Positions 45,313 through 52,624 of a stretch of DNA of 64,000 bases are shown in pieces. The translations under genes were made by a program, and so were the position numbers. Positions within the stretch are counted from its first letter, which is position 1. Every line of letters begins with the position of its first letter. The notes beneath the pieces were generated by a model. That model did no database searches, was not told the DNA's origin, and saw nothing but the letters and a program-made list of their open reading frames with translations. Origin of the DNA: Spirochaetia bacterium (GTDB lineage: Bacteria; Spirochaetota; Spirochaetia; Treponematales; Treponemataceae); NCBI GenBank assembly GCA_900767955.1, contig CAAGBC010000038.1, forward strand, positions 1 through 64,000. The letters are read 5' to 3'.

Positions 45313-46184
45313 TAGTTCATTACCTTTCTTAAATCGTATTCAAGAATATCTGTTGCACCAAGTTCTTTTAATTTTGGTAAAAGAACAGGAACTTCACCTT
45401 TGCTTACAGCAATTTTTACTGCATAACCATTATCGCCAAACAATGGGCTAACAGTTGGGCTACGCATTGATGGAAGCCCTTTTACTAAAGCATCAAAATT
45501 ATCTTTTGAAACATTCATTTCAAGCATTACTTTAGAACGAGCATTCAAAACAGCCTGGAATAACATTTTTAATTCCATAATTTTCTGTTTTTTTGCTGGG
45601 TCTTTCATTGCTTCTTTTGAAGCATACATTCTTGTAGATGATTCCATAATTGTATCTACAATTTTAAGATTGTTTGCACGCAAAGAAGAACCTGTACTTG
45701 TGTTATCAATAAGAATTTGAGCAAGTGCATCTTCGTTATCTTGAACGAATCCTTCACTTGTTCCCCAAGTACGGAATAATTTTCCATTGATATTCTTTTC
45801 TTTTACCCATTTGCTACTTAAGTTTTGATATTCTGTAGCAATTGTTACAGGATTTTTTAATAATTCATCGTAATCTACAGAATTTGGAACAGCAACTACA
45901 ATTCTAACTGGATCAAATCCCAAATCCATAATTTCTTCAACGCCATCAACTGCGTCATTTTCATAAACCCAGTCTTTTCCAGAAAAACCAATATCAGCTT
46001 TATTGTTTGCAAGCAAATTACTTACAATCTGTGGTTTTACAACTTGAAAAGCTAAATCTTTTTGATTTGTTGTTGGAAAATATGTACGATCTGGAAGATG
46101 GATAGAAATTCCTACATCGCTAAGTAATTCATAAACTGACTCGTAGATTCTTCCTTTTGCTAAAAGAATTTTTAATTTATCCAT
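45312..46184 (-). CDS. hisG: ATP phosphoribosyltransferase, long form
   Basis: The 290-residue enzyme catalyses the first step of histidine synthesis. Present are the N-terminal KILLAKGRIYESV, the PRPP-related ADIGFSGKDWVYE, the DNTSTGSSLRANNL phosphate loop, and a C-terminal allosteric domain (about residue 215 on) that binds histidine. Being the long form it does not need HisZ. The start at 46184 has GGAG upstream; the upstream ATG at 46202 is less well placed. A TATAAT (46234-46229) lies about 45 bp upstream of the ATG with a weak -35. Confidence 0.95.
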   Translation of the reverse strand: MDKLKILLAKGRIYESVYELLSDVGISIHLPDRTYFPTTNQKDLAFQVVKPQIVSNLLANNKADIGFSGKDWVYENDAVDGVEEIMDLGFDPVRIVVAVPNSVDYDELLKNPVTIATEYQNLSSKWVKEKNINGKLFRTWGTSEGFVQDNEDALAQILIDNTSTGSSLRANNLKIVDTIMESSTRMYASKEAMKDPAKKQKIMELKMLFQAVLNARSKVMLEMNVSKDNFDALVKGLPSMRSPTVSPLFGDNGYAVKIAVSKGEVPVLLPKLKELGATDILEYDLRKVMN

Positions 46185-46299
46185 TTCAATACACTCCACC
46201 AACGGTAAACTTCCGCTGAATTTATTTAATTATACTGCATTGTACAGAAGAATAGACATAAAATCAACTTGCAAATATATGGAAGAAATAATGAGTATT

Positions 46300-46342
46300 G
46301 TCACGCGGATTTACGTTTTACAATTTTTTGAAAAACGTAAAC
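46300..46342 (-). repeat. Dispersed palindromic module, long-stem variant
   Basis: Read on the minus strand: TTTACGTTTT, an 11-nt loop, AAAACGTAAA, then ATCCGCGTG. The stem pairs perfectly over 10 bp and the tail matches the module tail. The loop is not CGTTAG, so this copy is an outlier. Confidence 0.6.
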
Positions 46343-46350
46343 AAAGGTGA

Positions 46351-46390
46351 GTCAAGGGTTTAAGCAGACCAAAGGGAGCGTCCCTTGACC
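46351..46390. repeat. GTCAAGGG/CCCTTGAC palindrome
   Basis: GTCAAGGG (46351-46358) pairs with CCCTTGAC (46382-46389). It stands between two copies of the CGTTAG module and resembles the palindrome at 10402-10431. Confidence 0.6.
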
Positions 46391-46423
46391 ACCTGTATTT
46401 GCTCAAGTCTAACGACTTTCGCT
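46390..46423 (-). repeat. Dispersed CGTTAG palindromic module (right after the KilA-N gene)
   Basis: Minus strand: AAGTC-GTTA-GACTT, then GAGCAAATACAGGTGG, a divergent form of the usual tail. The TAG of the loop is the stop codon of the 46409 KilA-N gene. Confidence 0.8.
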
Positions 46424-47233
46424 GTCTGTTAATTTTAGTAATCTTTTATCATCCACATTTTCTAACACTTTCATTTGTTGAATAGCAATTTTGTTTAGTT
46501 TTACTAATCGTTCTGATTGAGCAAGTCCTTCGTTGATGAAAACTGCATTTAAGTTTTCCATATTACTAAGGCAAATCAACTGATTTATTGATGCGTAATC
46601 TCTGATATTTCCTTTTAAATCAGGATTTTCTTCTCGCCATTCTCTAGCAGTTTTTCCAAACATTGCCACGTTTAACATGTCAGCTTCATCAGCGTAGACA
46701 AATGATTTTTGTGCTGGAGTCAATTCTTGGGGAATTAAGTTTTGTTTGATTGCGTCGGTATGAATACGATAGTTGATTTTTGCAAGTTCCCTTTTTGCTG
46801 ACCAACCAAGGAGTTTTTGTTCTTCTTCTTTTAGGCGTTGGAATTCACGCAATAAATATAATTTAAATTGTGGAGAAACCCATGAAGCAAATTCAAAAGC
46901 CAAATCTTTGTGAGCATAAGTTCCTCCGTAGCGACCTGCTTTTGCGATAATTCCAATTGCATTTGTTTTTTCTATCCATTGTTTTACGGAAAGGATAAAC
47001 CTATTTAATCCTGCTTCATTTTTAATTCCCTCGAATTCGGGGGAATTAAAATTAGGATTATACATTTCTTCCCAAATACCTAAAAATTCAATGGTATTTT
47101 TATTTCTTAACCATTTTTCAATTAATGCAGAACCGTTTTCAATATTTCTAACCATATCGGTTAAAGAAATATAATCTCTTTCATCAATTGAAATTACTGT
47201 AACTTCTGTATTTTGAACATTAATTTTTGCCAT
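46409..47233 (-). CDS. KilA-N domain protein
   Basis: The 274-residue protein has a KilA-N DNA-binding domain (about residues 10-140): YISLTDMVRNIENGS, IEKWLRNKNTIEFLGIWE, NAIGIIAKAGRYGGTYAHKDLAFEFASWVSP and FKLYLLREFQRLKEEE. These domains are common in phages and in bacterial islands and often sit beside restriction systems. The C-terminal half is helical and unrecognised. An AGGAGA ribosome-binding site precedes the ATG. The last codons read ESR-stop and lie within a copy of the dispersed CGTTAG repeat. A second copy lies upstream at 47259-47294, so the gene is bracketed. Confidence 0.85.
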   Translation of the reverse strand: MAKINVQNTEVTVISIDERDYISLTDMVRNIENGSALIEKWLRNKNTIEFLGIWEEMYNPNFNSPEFEGIKNEAGLNRFILSVKQWIEKTNAIGIIAKAGRYGGTYAHKDLAFEFASWVSPQFKLYLLREFQRLKEEEQKLLGWSAKRELAKINYRIHTDAIKQNLIPQELTPAQKSFVYADEADMLNVAMFGKTAREWREENPDLKGNIRDYASINQLICLSNMENLNAVFINEGLAQSERLVKLNKIAIQQMKVLENVDDKRLLKLTDSESR

Positions 47234-47258
47234 ATTAAACTTTCTCCTTTTTTTATTA

Positions 47259-47294
47259 CCACGCGGATTTGCTCAAACCTAACGGTTTTCGCAA
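47259..47294 (-). repeat. Dispersed CGTTAG palindromic module (upstream of the KilA-N gene)
   Basis: Minus strand: AAACC-GTTA-GGTTT followed by GAGCAAATCCGCGTGG. Compared with the 46390-46423 copy, both stem arms differ in matched fashion while the loop and tail are nearly the same. Confidence 0.85.
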
Positions 47295-47318
47295 CAAACA
47301 ATAAAATATAACTTTTTT

Positions 47319-48167
47319 TCACATCTTTTTTATTTCAGGATAGTATTCTTGTTGTTCTGCCGTACCACATAAAAAATACTTTGGAACATTATCAATTATT
47401 CTATATATTCCTTTTATTTCAAAATTATTAACATTTGATTTGTATTCGCATATCCAAACACCATCAACTTCTAAAAACTTATGTGCATCATCTTTTGCAA
47501 AACAAATATTATGACCTTTTCCCTGCACAGATGGATATGCAATAGGAAAACAAGGGAACAATCCTATTATTTGGGAAATAGCTTGTGTCATCTTATATAT
47601 TCTATTTTTGTTTTTTTCATTTGCCTTTTGGCTCATGATATTTGCTTCAAATTTAATCATCAAATTATTATTTTTATGAGGAAGATTATCTTCGTAGTCA
47701 GGATATAATCCTACTGTTGTAAATTCAAAACTATTCTTAATATTGTATATTATTAAAATGAATTTATTTCCTCCTTTGCAATTAGTTTTATTTTCTCTTA
47801 ATGCAGTTGATATACTTTCAGATGTATATAAAACCTGTTCTCCTTCGTCATTTAATCTTCCCATTTTACATTTCTCAATAGGTGGTTCCCAAAAGAATGA
47901 ATCGTTATTTATATTTTCATATTCAAAATCATTTCCTAAAAAAATTATTCTATAAAGTTTTCCTTGTTCAATTTTTCGATTTTGCTGTTGAAATAAAATA
48001 GCTTTATCAAATGGAAATATTTTTGAAATTTCTGATTTTATTTCATTCACTGAAAGATTATCAAAGTTTAATGAACGAAAATTTGATATTCTTTTTTCAA
48101 ATATTTCTGTTGGAATCTTTTCTATTCGCTCAATAATATCTTTTTGCAAATTCGATACCATCCCCAC
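47319..48167 (-). CDS. RES-domain protein coupled to the restriction-modification gene
   Basis: The 282-residue protein has an N-terminal helical part (about 1-70) and a RES domain. The signature is clear: Arg in GKLYRIIF (residue 73), then GRLNDEGEQVLYTSES (103-118) and STALREN with the conserved Glu (about 125). RES proteins degrade NAD or modify proteins by ADP-ribosylation and are usually toxins paired with Xre antitoxins. No such antitoxin is here. The start is a GTG at 48167 that overlaps the stop of the upstream restriction-modification gene (TAGTG), with AGGAG nearby, so it is coupled to it. It may act as a defence effector; that is inference. Confidence 0.7.
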   Translation of the reverse strand: MGMVSNLQKDIIERIEKIPTEIFEKRISNFRSLNFDNLSVNEIKSEISKIFPFDKAILFQQQNRKIEQGKLYRIIFLGNDFEYENINNDSFFWEPPIEKCKMGRLNDEGEQVLYTSESISTALRENKTNCKGGNKFILIIYNIKNSFEFTTVGLYPDYEDNLPHKNNNLMIKFEANIMSQKANEKNKNRIYKMTQAISQIIGLFPCFPIAYPSVQGKGHNICFAKDDAHKFLEVDGVWICEYKSNVNNFEIKGIYRIIDNVPKYFLCGTAEQQEYYPEIKKM

Positions 48168-51118
48168 TACTTCTCCTCTACCAATTTCTCGTACATCTTA
48201 AACAATTCTGCGACGATTTCGCTTTCGGTTATGTCTTTTGCAAAACCGTAGGCTTCCATTACTGCACGGTCGTTGGCTTGGTGGGCTTTGCGGAGTTCTA
48301 TTGGCATTGTTAATTCATCGTATAAATCGGCAAGAGAACATTCTGGATATTTTGCTCGGGCGTCGAGAATTGCTTGGGCTGTTTGTTCAATTTTTTTGGC
48401 TTGTTCAGGTGTACATTGAAAATTATTGCCACACGGATTGGAAACGTCTAACGACGTTTCTGTTTTTGGTAAAACCCAAGGAAAGTTGTTGTAGACGGCA
48501 GGCGTATATCGATAACGACTTTCCAACCTACCACAAACTATTCTCATCCAGGCGTTGTGAATACTACTTGCAAGAACTCCAAACATAAAAAGATTTGCAT
48601 CTTTGATAATTTGGAGTAGGTTTGACGCAATTACATCTTTACACATAAAACCAACAGGAATATATTTTCTTTTTTCAGATGAAACTTCAGGCACAACAAG
48701 ATAGTCACTTTCTGGTTGGCGAATTTGTGTAAATAACATTGGTTTATCTGCGTCACGTCTAACGGAAGCAGTTGGGCTTTTACATCTCATTTCTCGAACT
48801 TTTTCAAGTCTTTCCATAATGGGCGAAATCTTGCGATATTCACTAGGACTGATATCTTTGAGCCAAAGGCAATATCGTTTTTTGTTGTTAATAAATTCCT
48901 CAGCGCCCATAAACTGTTTTATGAGTTTTTCCGCAGCAGGATATTTTTTTATAAGTTCATCACGCTCACTTTCTGATAAAATCAGATTCCCGCCATCAGT
49001 CGGCTGACTTCCTTTAGACATTTGAGGATGTGTAGGATTTAAACTTTTTCCTCTATTTTGGATAAATACATTTGGAGCATCAAGAAGATAACCGTTAATA
49101 TTTTTTACAACAATTTCAGTTCCATCAGAATTAAATATCCTTTTTTCATTGGAAAATCGTAGATTTTCCGAATCCGTGTGGCAACTAAACCCAATAATTA
49201 CACAATGCACATGAGCCTTTTGAGTTGATTCGCTATCCCATCTAAAAGTTTTATAAGCAAAATTTATTGAAAGACTGAATTTTTCAAACAAGGGTTTCCA
49301 CATTGTCGCTACACTTTCTCCTTGACAAATCGAATTGGTGGACACGAACGCACATGTTATTTTTGTTTTTTGCATTAAGTCGGCAGCCTTTTTATACCAT
49401 GCACATACATAATCAAGTTTTCCATAATTGCCATCAAAATCTGCATAAACTAAATCCATATCAGCTTGCTGGTTTTTGCTTCTCCACTGGTGTCCCACAA
49501 ACGGTGGATTTCCCATGATGTAATCATACTTAATCTCGTTTCCGTCTACTTCTGTGGCAAAACCTGCAAAAAGTCCGTCGTTGAGTTGTACGTTTTCATC
49601 AATTGGCTTTAGGGTTTCCCAATTCATTCGCAACGCATTGCCTTCCACGATAAAAGCATTTGTAGTCAAAGGCAAAAAGTCTAAGTTCATTCCGATAATT
49701 TTTTCGGTTTCGGTCATCATTTGGCTTTCGGCAATCCATAATGCGGTTTTTGCAACTGTTACGGCAAAATCATTTATTTCGATTCCGTAGAACTGATTGA
49801 TTTTTACTTTTATGAATTCGTCAAAGCCTAAAACTTTTTCGCCATTATTTAGCACAGAAATTACTTTATTTTCCAAGCGACGAATGCTCAAATATGTTTC
49901 TGTTAAAAAGTTTCCGCTTCCACAAGCCGGGTCTAAAAATTTTAGATTTCCAAGTTTTTCTTGAAATGCGTGGAGAGCTTCGATTCTTTGCTTTGGTGAA
50001 AGTTTTTTCCCTTCGACTCCGCTCAGGGAACGAGCTTTACTGCTGGTTGCTGAGCCTGTCAAAGCAATCGCTTCAAATTCGGCTTCTAATTCGTCCATAA
50101 AAAGTGGGTCGATTACTTTGTGAATATTTTCGATTGAAGTGTAGTGCATTCCACAAGTTCGACGAGTTTCTGGGTTCAATGTTGATTCAAAAACTGCTCC
50201 AAAAATTGTTGGACTGATTTCTCGCCAATCAAATGGAGCACAATCATTTACTAGAACATCAACAATTTCTTGGGTAAAGTTTGGAATTTCAATGTCTTCA
50301 GCTGCAAAAAGCCCACCGTTTACATAAGGAAATGGTTTTAAACTTGTGTCGTATTTATCGCGATTTTCAAGTTTTGTGTCTAATCCTTTGAACAAATCAA
50401 TCATGGCTTTTCGCAAATTTGGTAAATTGAAGCTTTTGATGTAATCTTCAAAACTTGTGCGAGTTTCAAAAAGTCCTGCATCTTCTGCGTAAAAACAGAA
50501 AACTAGGCGAACACACAAAATATTCAAACTACGCAAACTGCTTTCATCAGGATTGATGTATTCTTTTATAAGTGCGTCATAAAGTTTTCCAACCAAGATT
50601 CCCGCTTGTAAAGAGATTTCTTCTTCTCGGCGGATATTTTCATTTTTTGTATCAACTAAAAATTGCAAACGATAAAATTCTTTTTCTAGATTTTCAAGCA
50701 AAATGATTTCTGGTTCTGCATGAGGATTGTTCATATCGTGAATATGAATTTCTTTAAAATTGCTTACAACAATCCACCGTGGTTTTAAATCATAAGAAAG
50801 TTCATCTGCATATCGCTTTGCTTGTTGATATGGAGTAAACATTGCTCCATCAGATTGTTCTTGAGGTTTTGTTAAATCAACTTTTGCACCTTTTTGTTCT
50901 ATTAAAACTTTTGTGCTAGAAATATATGCGTCAATAAAATTTGTATGTTTGATTTTTACTGTTTTTTCAAACTCTATATATCGAGATGGATTTTCCACTC
51001 CTAAAACTTCTTGTAAAAGTCCTATCCAATAGCGTTGTGTTTCTTGTTTTTCATCGCCTTTGTCTTGCCAATATTCTGCAAAATCTTTTGCTTGCTGTGT
51101 TTGTTCAATTTGTGTCAT
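48167..51118 (-). CDS. MmeI-like single-chain restriction-modification enzyme (type IIL)
   Basis: The 983-residue protein combines nuclease and methyltransferase. An N-terminal PD-(D/E)XK nuclease is seen (Asp63 in FIDAYISS, Glu74 and Lys76 in VLIEQKG), followed by a helical linker, a gamma-type N6-adenine methyltransferase with the SAM motif LDPACGSGNF (395-404) and the catalytic NPPF (537-540), and then a target-recognition region and a C-terminal helical part. The length and order match MmeI/type IIL enzymes, which methylate one strand and cut downstream. It starts from a leaderless promoter. Several in-frame stretches are encoded by palindromic repeats (residues about 355-370, 646-658, 888-899). 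Confidence 0.82.
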   Translation of the reverse strand: MTQIEQTQQAKDFAEYWQDKGDEKQETQRYWIGLLQEVLGVENPSRYIEFEKTVKIKHTNFIDAYISSTKVLIEQKGAKVDLTKPQEQSDGAMFTPYQQAKRYADELSYDLKPRWIVVSNFKEIHIHDMNNPHAEPEIILLENLEKEFYRLQFLVDTKNENIRREEEISLQAGILVGKLYDALIKEYINPDESSLRSLNILCVRLVFCFYAEDAGLFETRTSFEDYIKSFNLPNLRKAMIDLFKGLDTKLENRDKYDTSLKPFPYVNGGLFAAEDIEIPNFTQEIVDVLVNDCAPFDWREISPTIFGAVFESTLNPETRRTCGMHYTSIENIHKVIDPLFMDELEAEFEAIALTGSATSSKARSLSGVEGKKLSPKQRIEALHAFQEKLGNLKFLDPACGSGNFLTETYLSIRRLENKVISVLNNGEKVLGFDEFIKVKINQFYGIEINDFAVTVAKTALWIAESQMMTETEKIIGMNLDFLPLTTNAFIVEGNALRMNWETLKPIDENVQLNDGLFAGFATEVDGNEIKYDYIMGNPPFVGHQWRSKNQQADMDLVYADFDGNYGKLDYVCAWYKKAADLMQKTKITCAFVSTNSICQGESVATMWKPLFEKFSLSINFAYKTFRWDSESTQKAHVHCVIIGFSCHTDSENLRFSNEKRIFNSDGTEIVVKNINGYLLDAPNVFIQNRGKSLNPTHPQMSKGSQPTDGGNLILSESERDELIKKYPAAEKLIKQFMGAEEFINNKKRYCLWLKDISPSEYRKISPIMERLEKVREMRCKSPTASVRRDADKPMLFTQIRQPESDYLVVPEVSSEKRKYIPVGFMCKDVIASNLLQIIKDANLFMFGVLASSIHNAWMRIVCGRLESRYRYTPAVYNNFPWVLPKTETSLDVSNPCGNNFQCTPEQAKKIEQTAQAILDARAKYPECSLADLYDELTMPIELRKAHQANDRAVMEAYGFAKDITESEIVAELFKMYEKLVEEK
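48429..48462 (-). repeat. CGTTAG palindromic module inside the coding sequence
   Basis: On the coding (minus) strand: AAACGTC-GTTA-GACGTTT, then CCAATCCGTGTGG. The stem is perfect over 7 bp. It encodes about TSLDVSNPCGN, residues 888-898 of the MmeI-like protein. Confidence 0.85.
49149..49183 (+). repeat. Palindromic module inside the coding sequence, opposite orientation
   Basis: Plus strand: GGAAAATC-GTA-GATTTTCC followed by GAATCCGTGTGGC. It is antisense to the gene and encodes about CHTDSENLRFSNE (residues 646-658). The loop is CGTAG, not CGTTAG. Confidence 0.75.
50009..50065. repeat. Second type of palindromic repeat within the MmeI-like gene
   Basis: CCCTTCGACTCCGCTCAGGG and the nearby GTTGCTGAGCCTGTC belong to a known style of dispersed repeat (the CTTCGACTCCGCTCAGG type). 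Here it is in frame and encodes about GSATSSKARSLSGVEG, residues 355-370, an extra stretch between the helical linker and the methyltransferase. Confidence 0.7.
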
Positions 51119-51124
51119 AAGAAT

Positions 51125-51153
51125 ATTATAGCAAGAAATATTGGATTTGTTCA
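51125..51153 (-). promoter_or_regulatory. Leaderless promoter of the MmeI-like operon
   Basis: Minus-strand TATAAT (51130-51125) is 6 nt before the ATG at 51118; a weak -35, TGAACA, lies at 51153-51148 with a 17-bp spacer. Confidence 0.6.
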
Positions 51154-51190
51154 GTGTAATCTTTTTTGCGTTAAGGATTGAAAGGGCTTG

Positions 51191-51272
51191 TAAAATAGAA
51201 AATGCGTTAGGATTTTCTATTTTATGGAGCGATAGCGAAACCCTGTAAAGCCTGACGGCAACTTGTTGCCGG
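51191..51272. repeat. Palindromes upstream of the restriction-modification operon
   Basis: TAGAAAAT and ATTTTCTA form a perfect stem (51191-51224, extended to 12 bp) with GCGTTAGG as its loop. GGCAAC/GTTGCC (51257-51270) is a second hairpin with the tail GGAACGCCC. No gene lies in the 245-bp gap 51119-51363. Confidence 0.65.
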
Positions 51273-51327
51273 AACGCCCAAATTTAAAAACTTAATTTTA
51301 TTATCACTTTGTTTAACATTTTGTTTA

Positions 51328-51355
51328 TTGAATTTTTACATTTTTCTACTATACT
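51328..51355 (+). promoter_or_regulatory. Leaderless promoter of the SGNH hydrolase gene
   Basis: TTGAAT (51328-51333), 16 bp, TATACT (51350-51355), then 8 nt to the ATG at 51364. Confidence 0.65.
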
Positions 51356-51363
51356 AAATAATT

Positions 51364-52071
51364 ATGGATAACGGAATTAATAAAATATCTGCTTACGGCG
51401 ATTCTATTTTAAAAGGTGCTGTAACTGGAACTGGTAGCGGTCATTTATTTGACATTATTGAAGAATCTAGTTTAGTAATTGCTTGTAGAAACTTAAATCT
51501 TGAACTAAACAATCAAAGTGTATTTGGAAGCATTGTAACTAAAACTCAACGCCGCTTAAAAAAAGATGTAGAAAAAGGTGTTGTTGGGGATTTGGCAATT
51601 ATTGAATCTGGAGGAAATGACTGCGACTACGATTGGGCAACTATTAGCGAAAATCCAGACCCACAAACTTTGCCTCGTGTGCCTCTTGAAGATTATTTGC
51701 GTATCACTGACGAAATGGTTCAGCTGTTGCGCCAAAATAAAATTACACCTGTGATTATGACAATGCCTCCGCTTGTGGGCGACAGATGGTTTAATCACAT
51801 TAGCAATGGTCACAATTGTGAAAATATTAACAAGTTTGTGAATAATGTTCCTGATAAATTATACAGAAACCATGAATTATACAATTTGAATTTGATGGAA
51901 TATTGTTTTAAGAATAATGTTCAGATTGTGGATATGCGCAAGGCTATGCTTTCTGCTCCTGATTACAGAGATTTAATGTGTCTTGACGGAATTCATCCAA
52001 ATGAAGAAGGCTACAAATATATGGCTACTATTTGGGAACAGGAATTGCCAAAGATTAAAAAAGAATTTTAA
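51364..52071 (+). CDS. SGNH/GDSL-type esterase
   Basis: The 235-residue hydrolase has block I GDSILKGAV (nucleophile Ser), block III ESGGNDCDYDW (Asn) and block V CLDGIHPNEEGYKYM (Asp and His). Such enzymes remove acyl groups from lipids, sugars or peptides. No signal peptide is present, so a cytoplasmic role is likely. It is a single-gene unit. The 103-bp gap that follows (52072-52174) holds only AT-rich hairpin-like sequence. Confidence 0.87.
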   Translation: MDNGINKISAYGDSILKGAVTGTGSGHLFDIIEESSLVIACRNLNLELNNQSVFGSIVTKTQRRLKKDVEKGVVGDLAIIESGGNDCDYDWATISENPDPQTLPRVPLEDYLRITDEMVQLLRQNKITPVIMTMPPLVGDRWFNHISNGHNCENINKFVNNVPDKLYRNHELYNLNLMEYCFKNNVQIVDMRKAMLSAPDYRDLMCLDGIHPNEEGYKYMATIWEQELPKIKKEF

Positions 52072-52174
52072 TTTTTCTTTTGATGCGGAATTTTAATTTT
52101 AAATTGTGAAATTAAAATTGTAGAATTAAAGTTGCGGAATAAAAAAAATACTGAGTTAAAAATACGGAACTAAC

Positions 52175-52624
52175 ATGAAAAAGATATTATTTTTTATTGC
52201 CATGATAGCTTGTACTAGTTTTATCTATGCAAAACCTAAAAAAATGTATGTTTCTGCAGAAAAAATCAATCTTAAATCTTCCACTTCGTTTTTTGCAAAA
52301 CAACTAGAATCTTTAGATTACGGTCAGCAAGTTTTGGTTTTAGAAACAAAGGGCAAATGGAGTAAAGTTCAACCTGTAGAAAATGCTGAAATTAGTGGAT
52401 GGATTTCTTCATCATTGCTTTCTAAGCGTAAATTAATTTCTTCTTTTAATAATTTTTCTGCTACAACTGATGAACTTGCACTTGCAGGAAAAGGATTTTC
52501 TTCTTCTGACAACTGGGGAAAAAGCAACGCAAATTACGATGCAGTAAAACAAATCGAAGGACAAATTATTTCCAACGAAGAATTATTAAACTTCATTCAA
52601 GAAGGCGAACTTAAAAATGAATAA
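52175..52624 (+). CDS. Secreted bacterial SH3-domain protein
   Basis: The 149-residue protein has a signal peptide (MKKILFFIAMIACTSFIYAK) and one SH3b domain (about residues 25-85: KINLKSSTSFFAKQLESLDYGQ is the conserved opening, in two parts; GKWSKVQ and SGWISSSLL follow). SH3b domains bind cell-wall peptides or other ligands. The rest is low complexity. It overlaps the M48 gene by 8 bp, so they form an operon with the cyclase gene. Confidence 0.82.
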   Translation: MKKILFFIAMIACTSFIYAKPKKMYVSAEKINLKSSTSFFAKQLESLDYGQQVLVLETKGKWSKVQPVENAEISGWISSSLLSKRKLISSFNNFSATTDELALAGKGFSSSDNWGKSNANYDAVKQIEGQIISNEELLNFIQEGELKNE

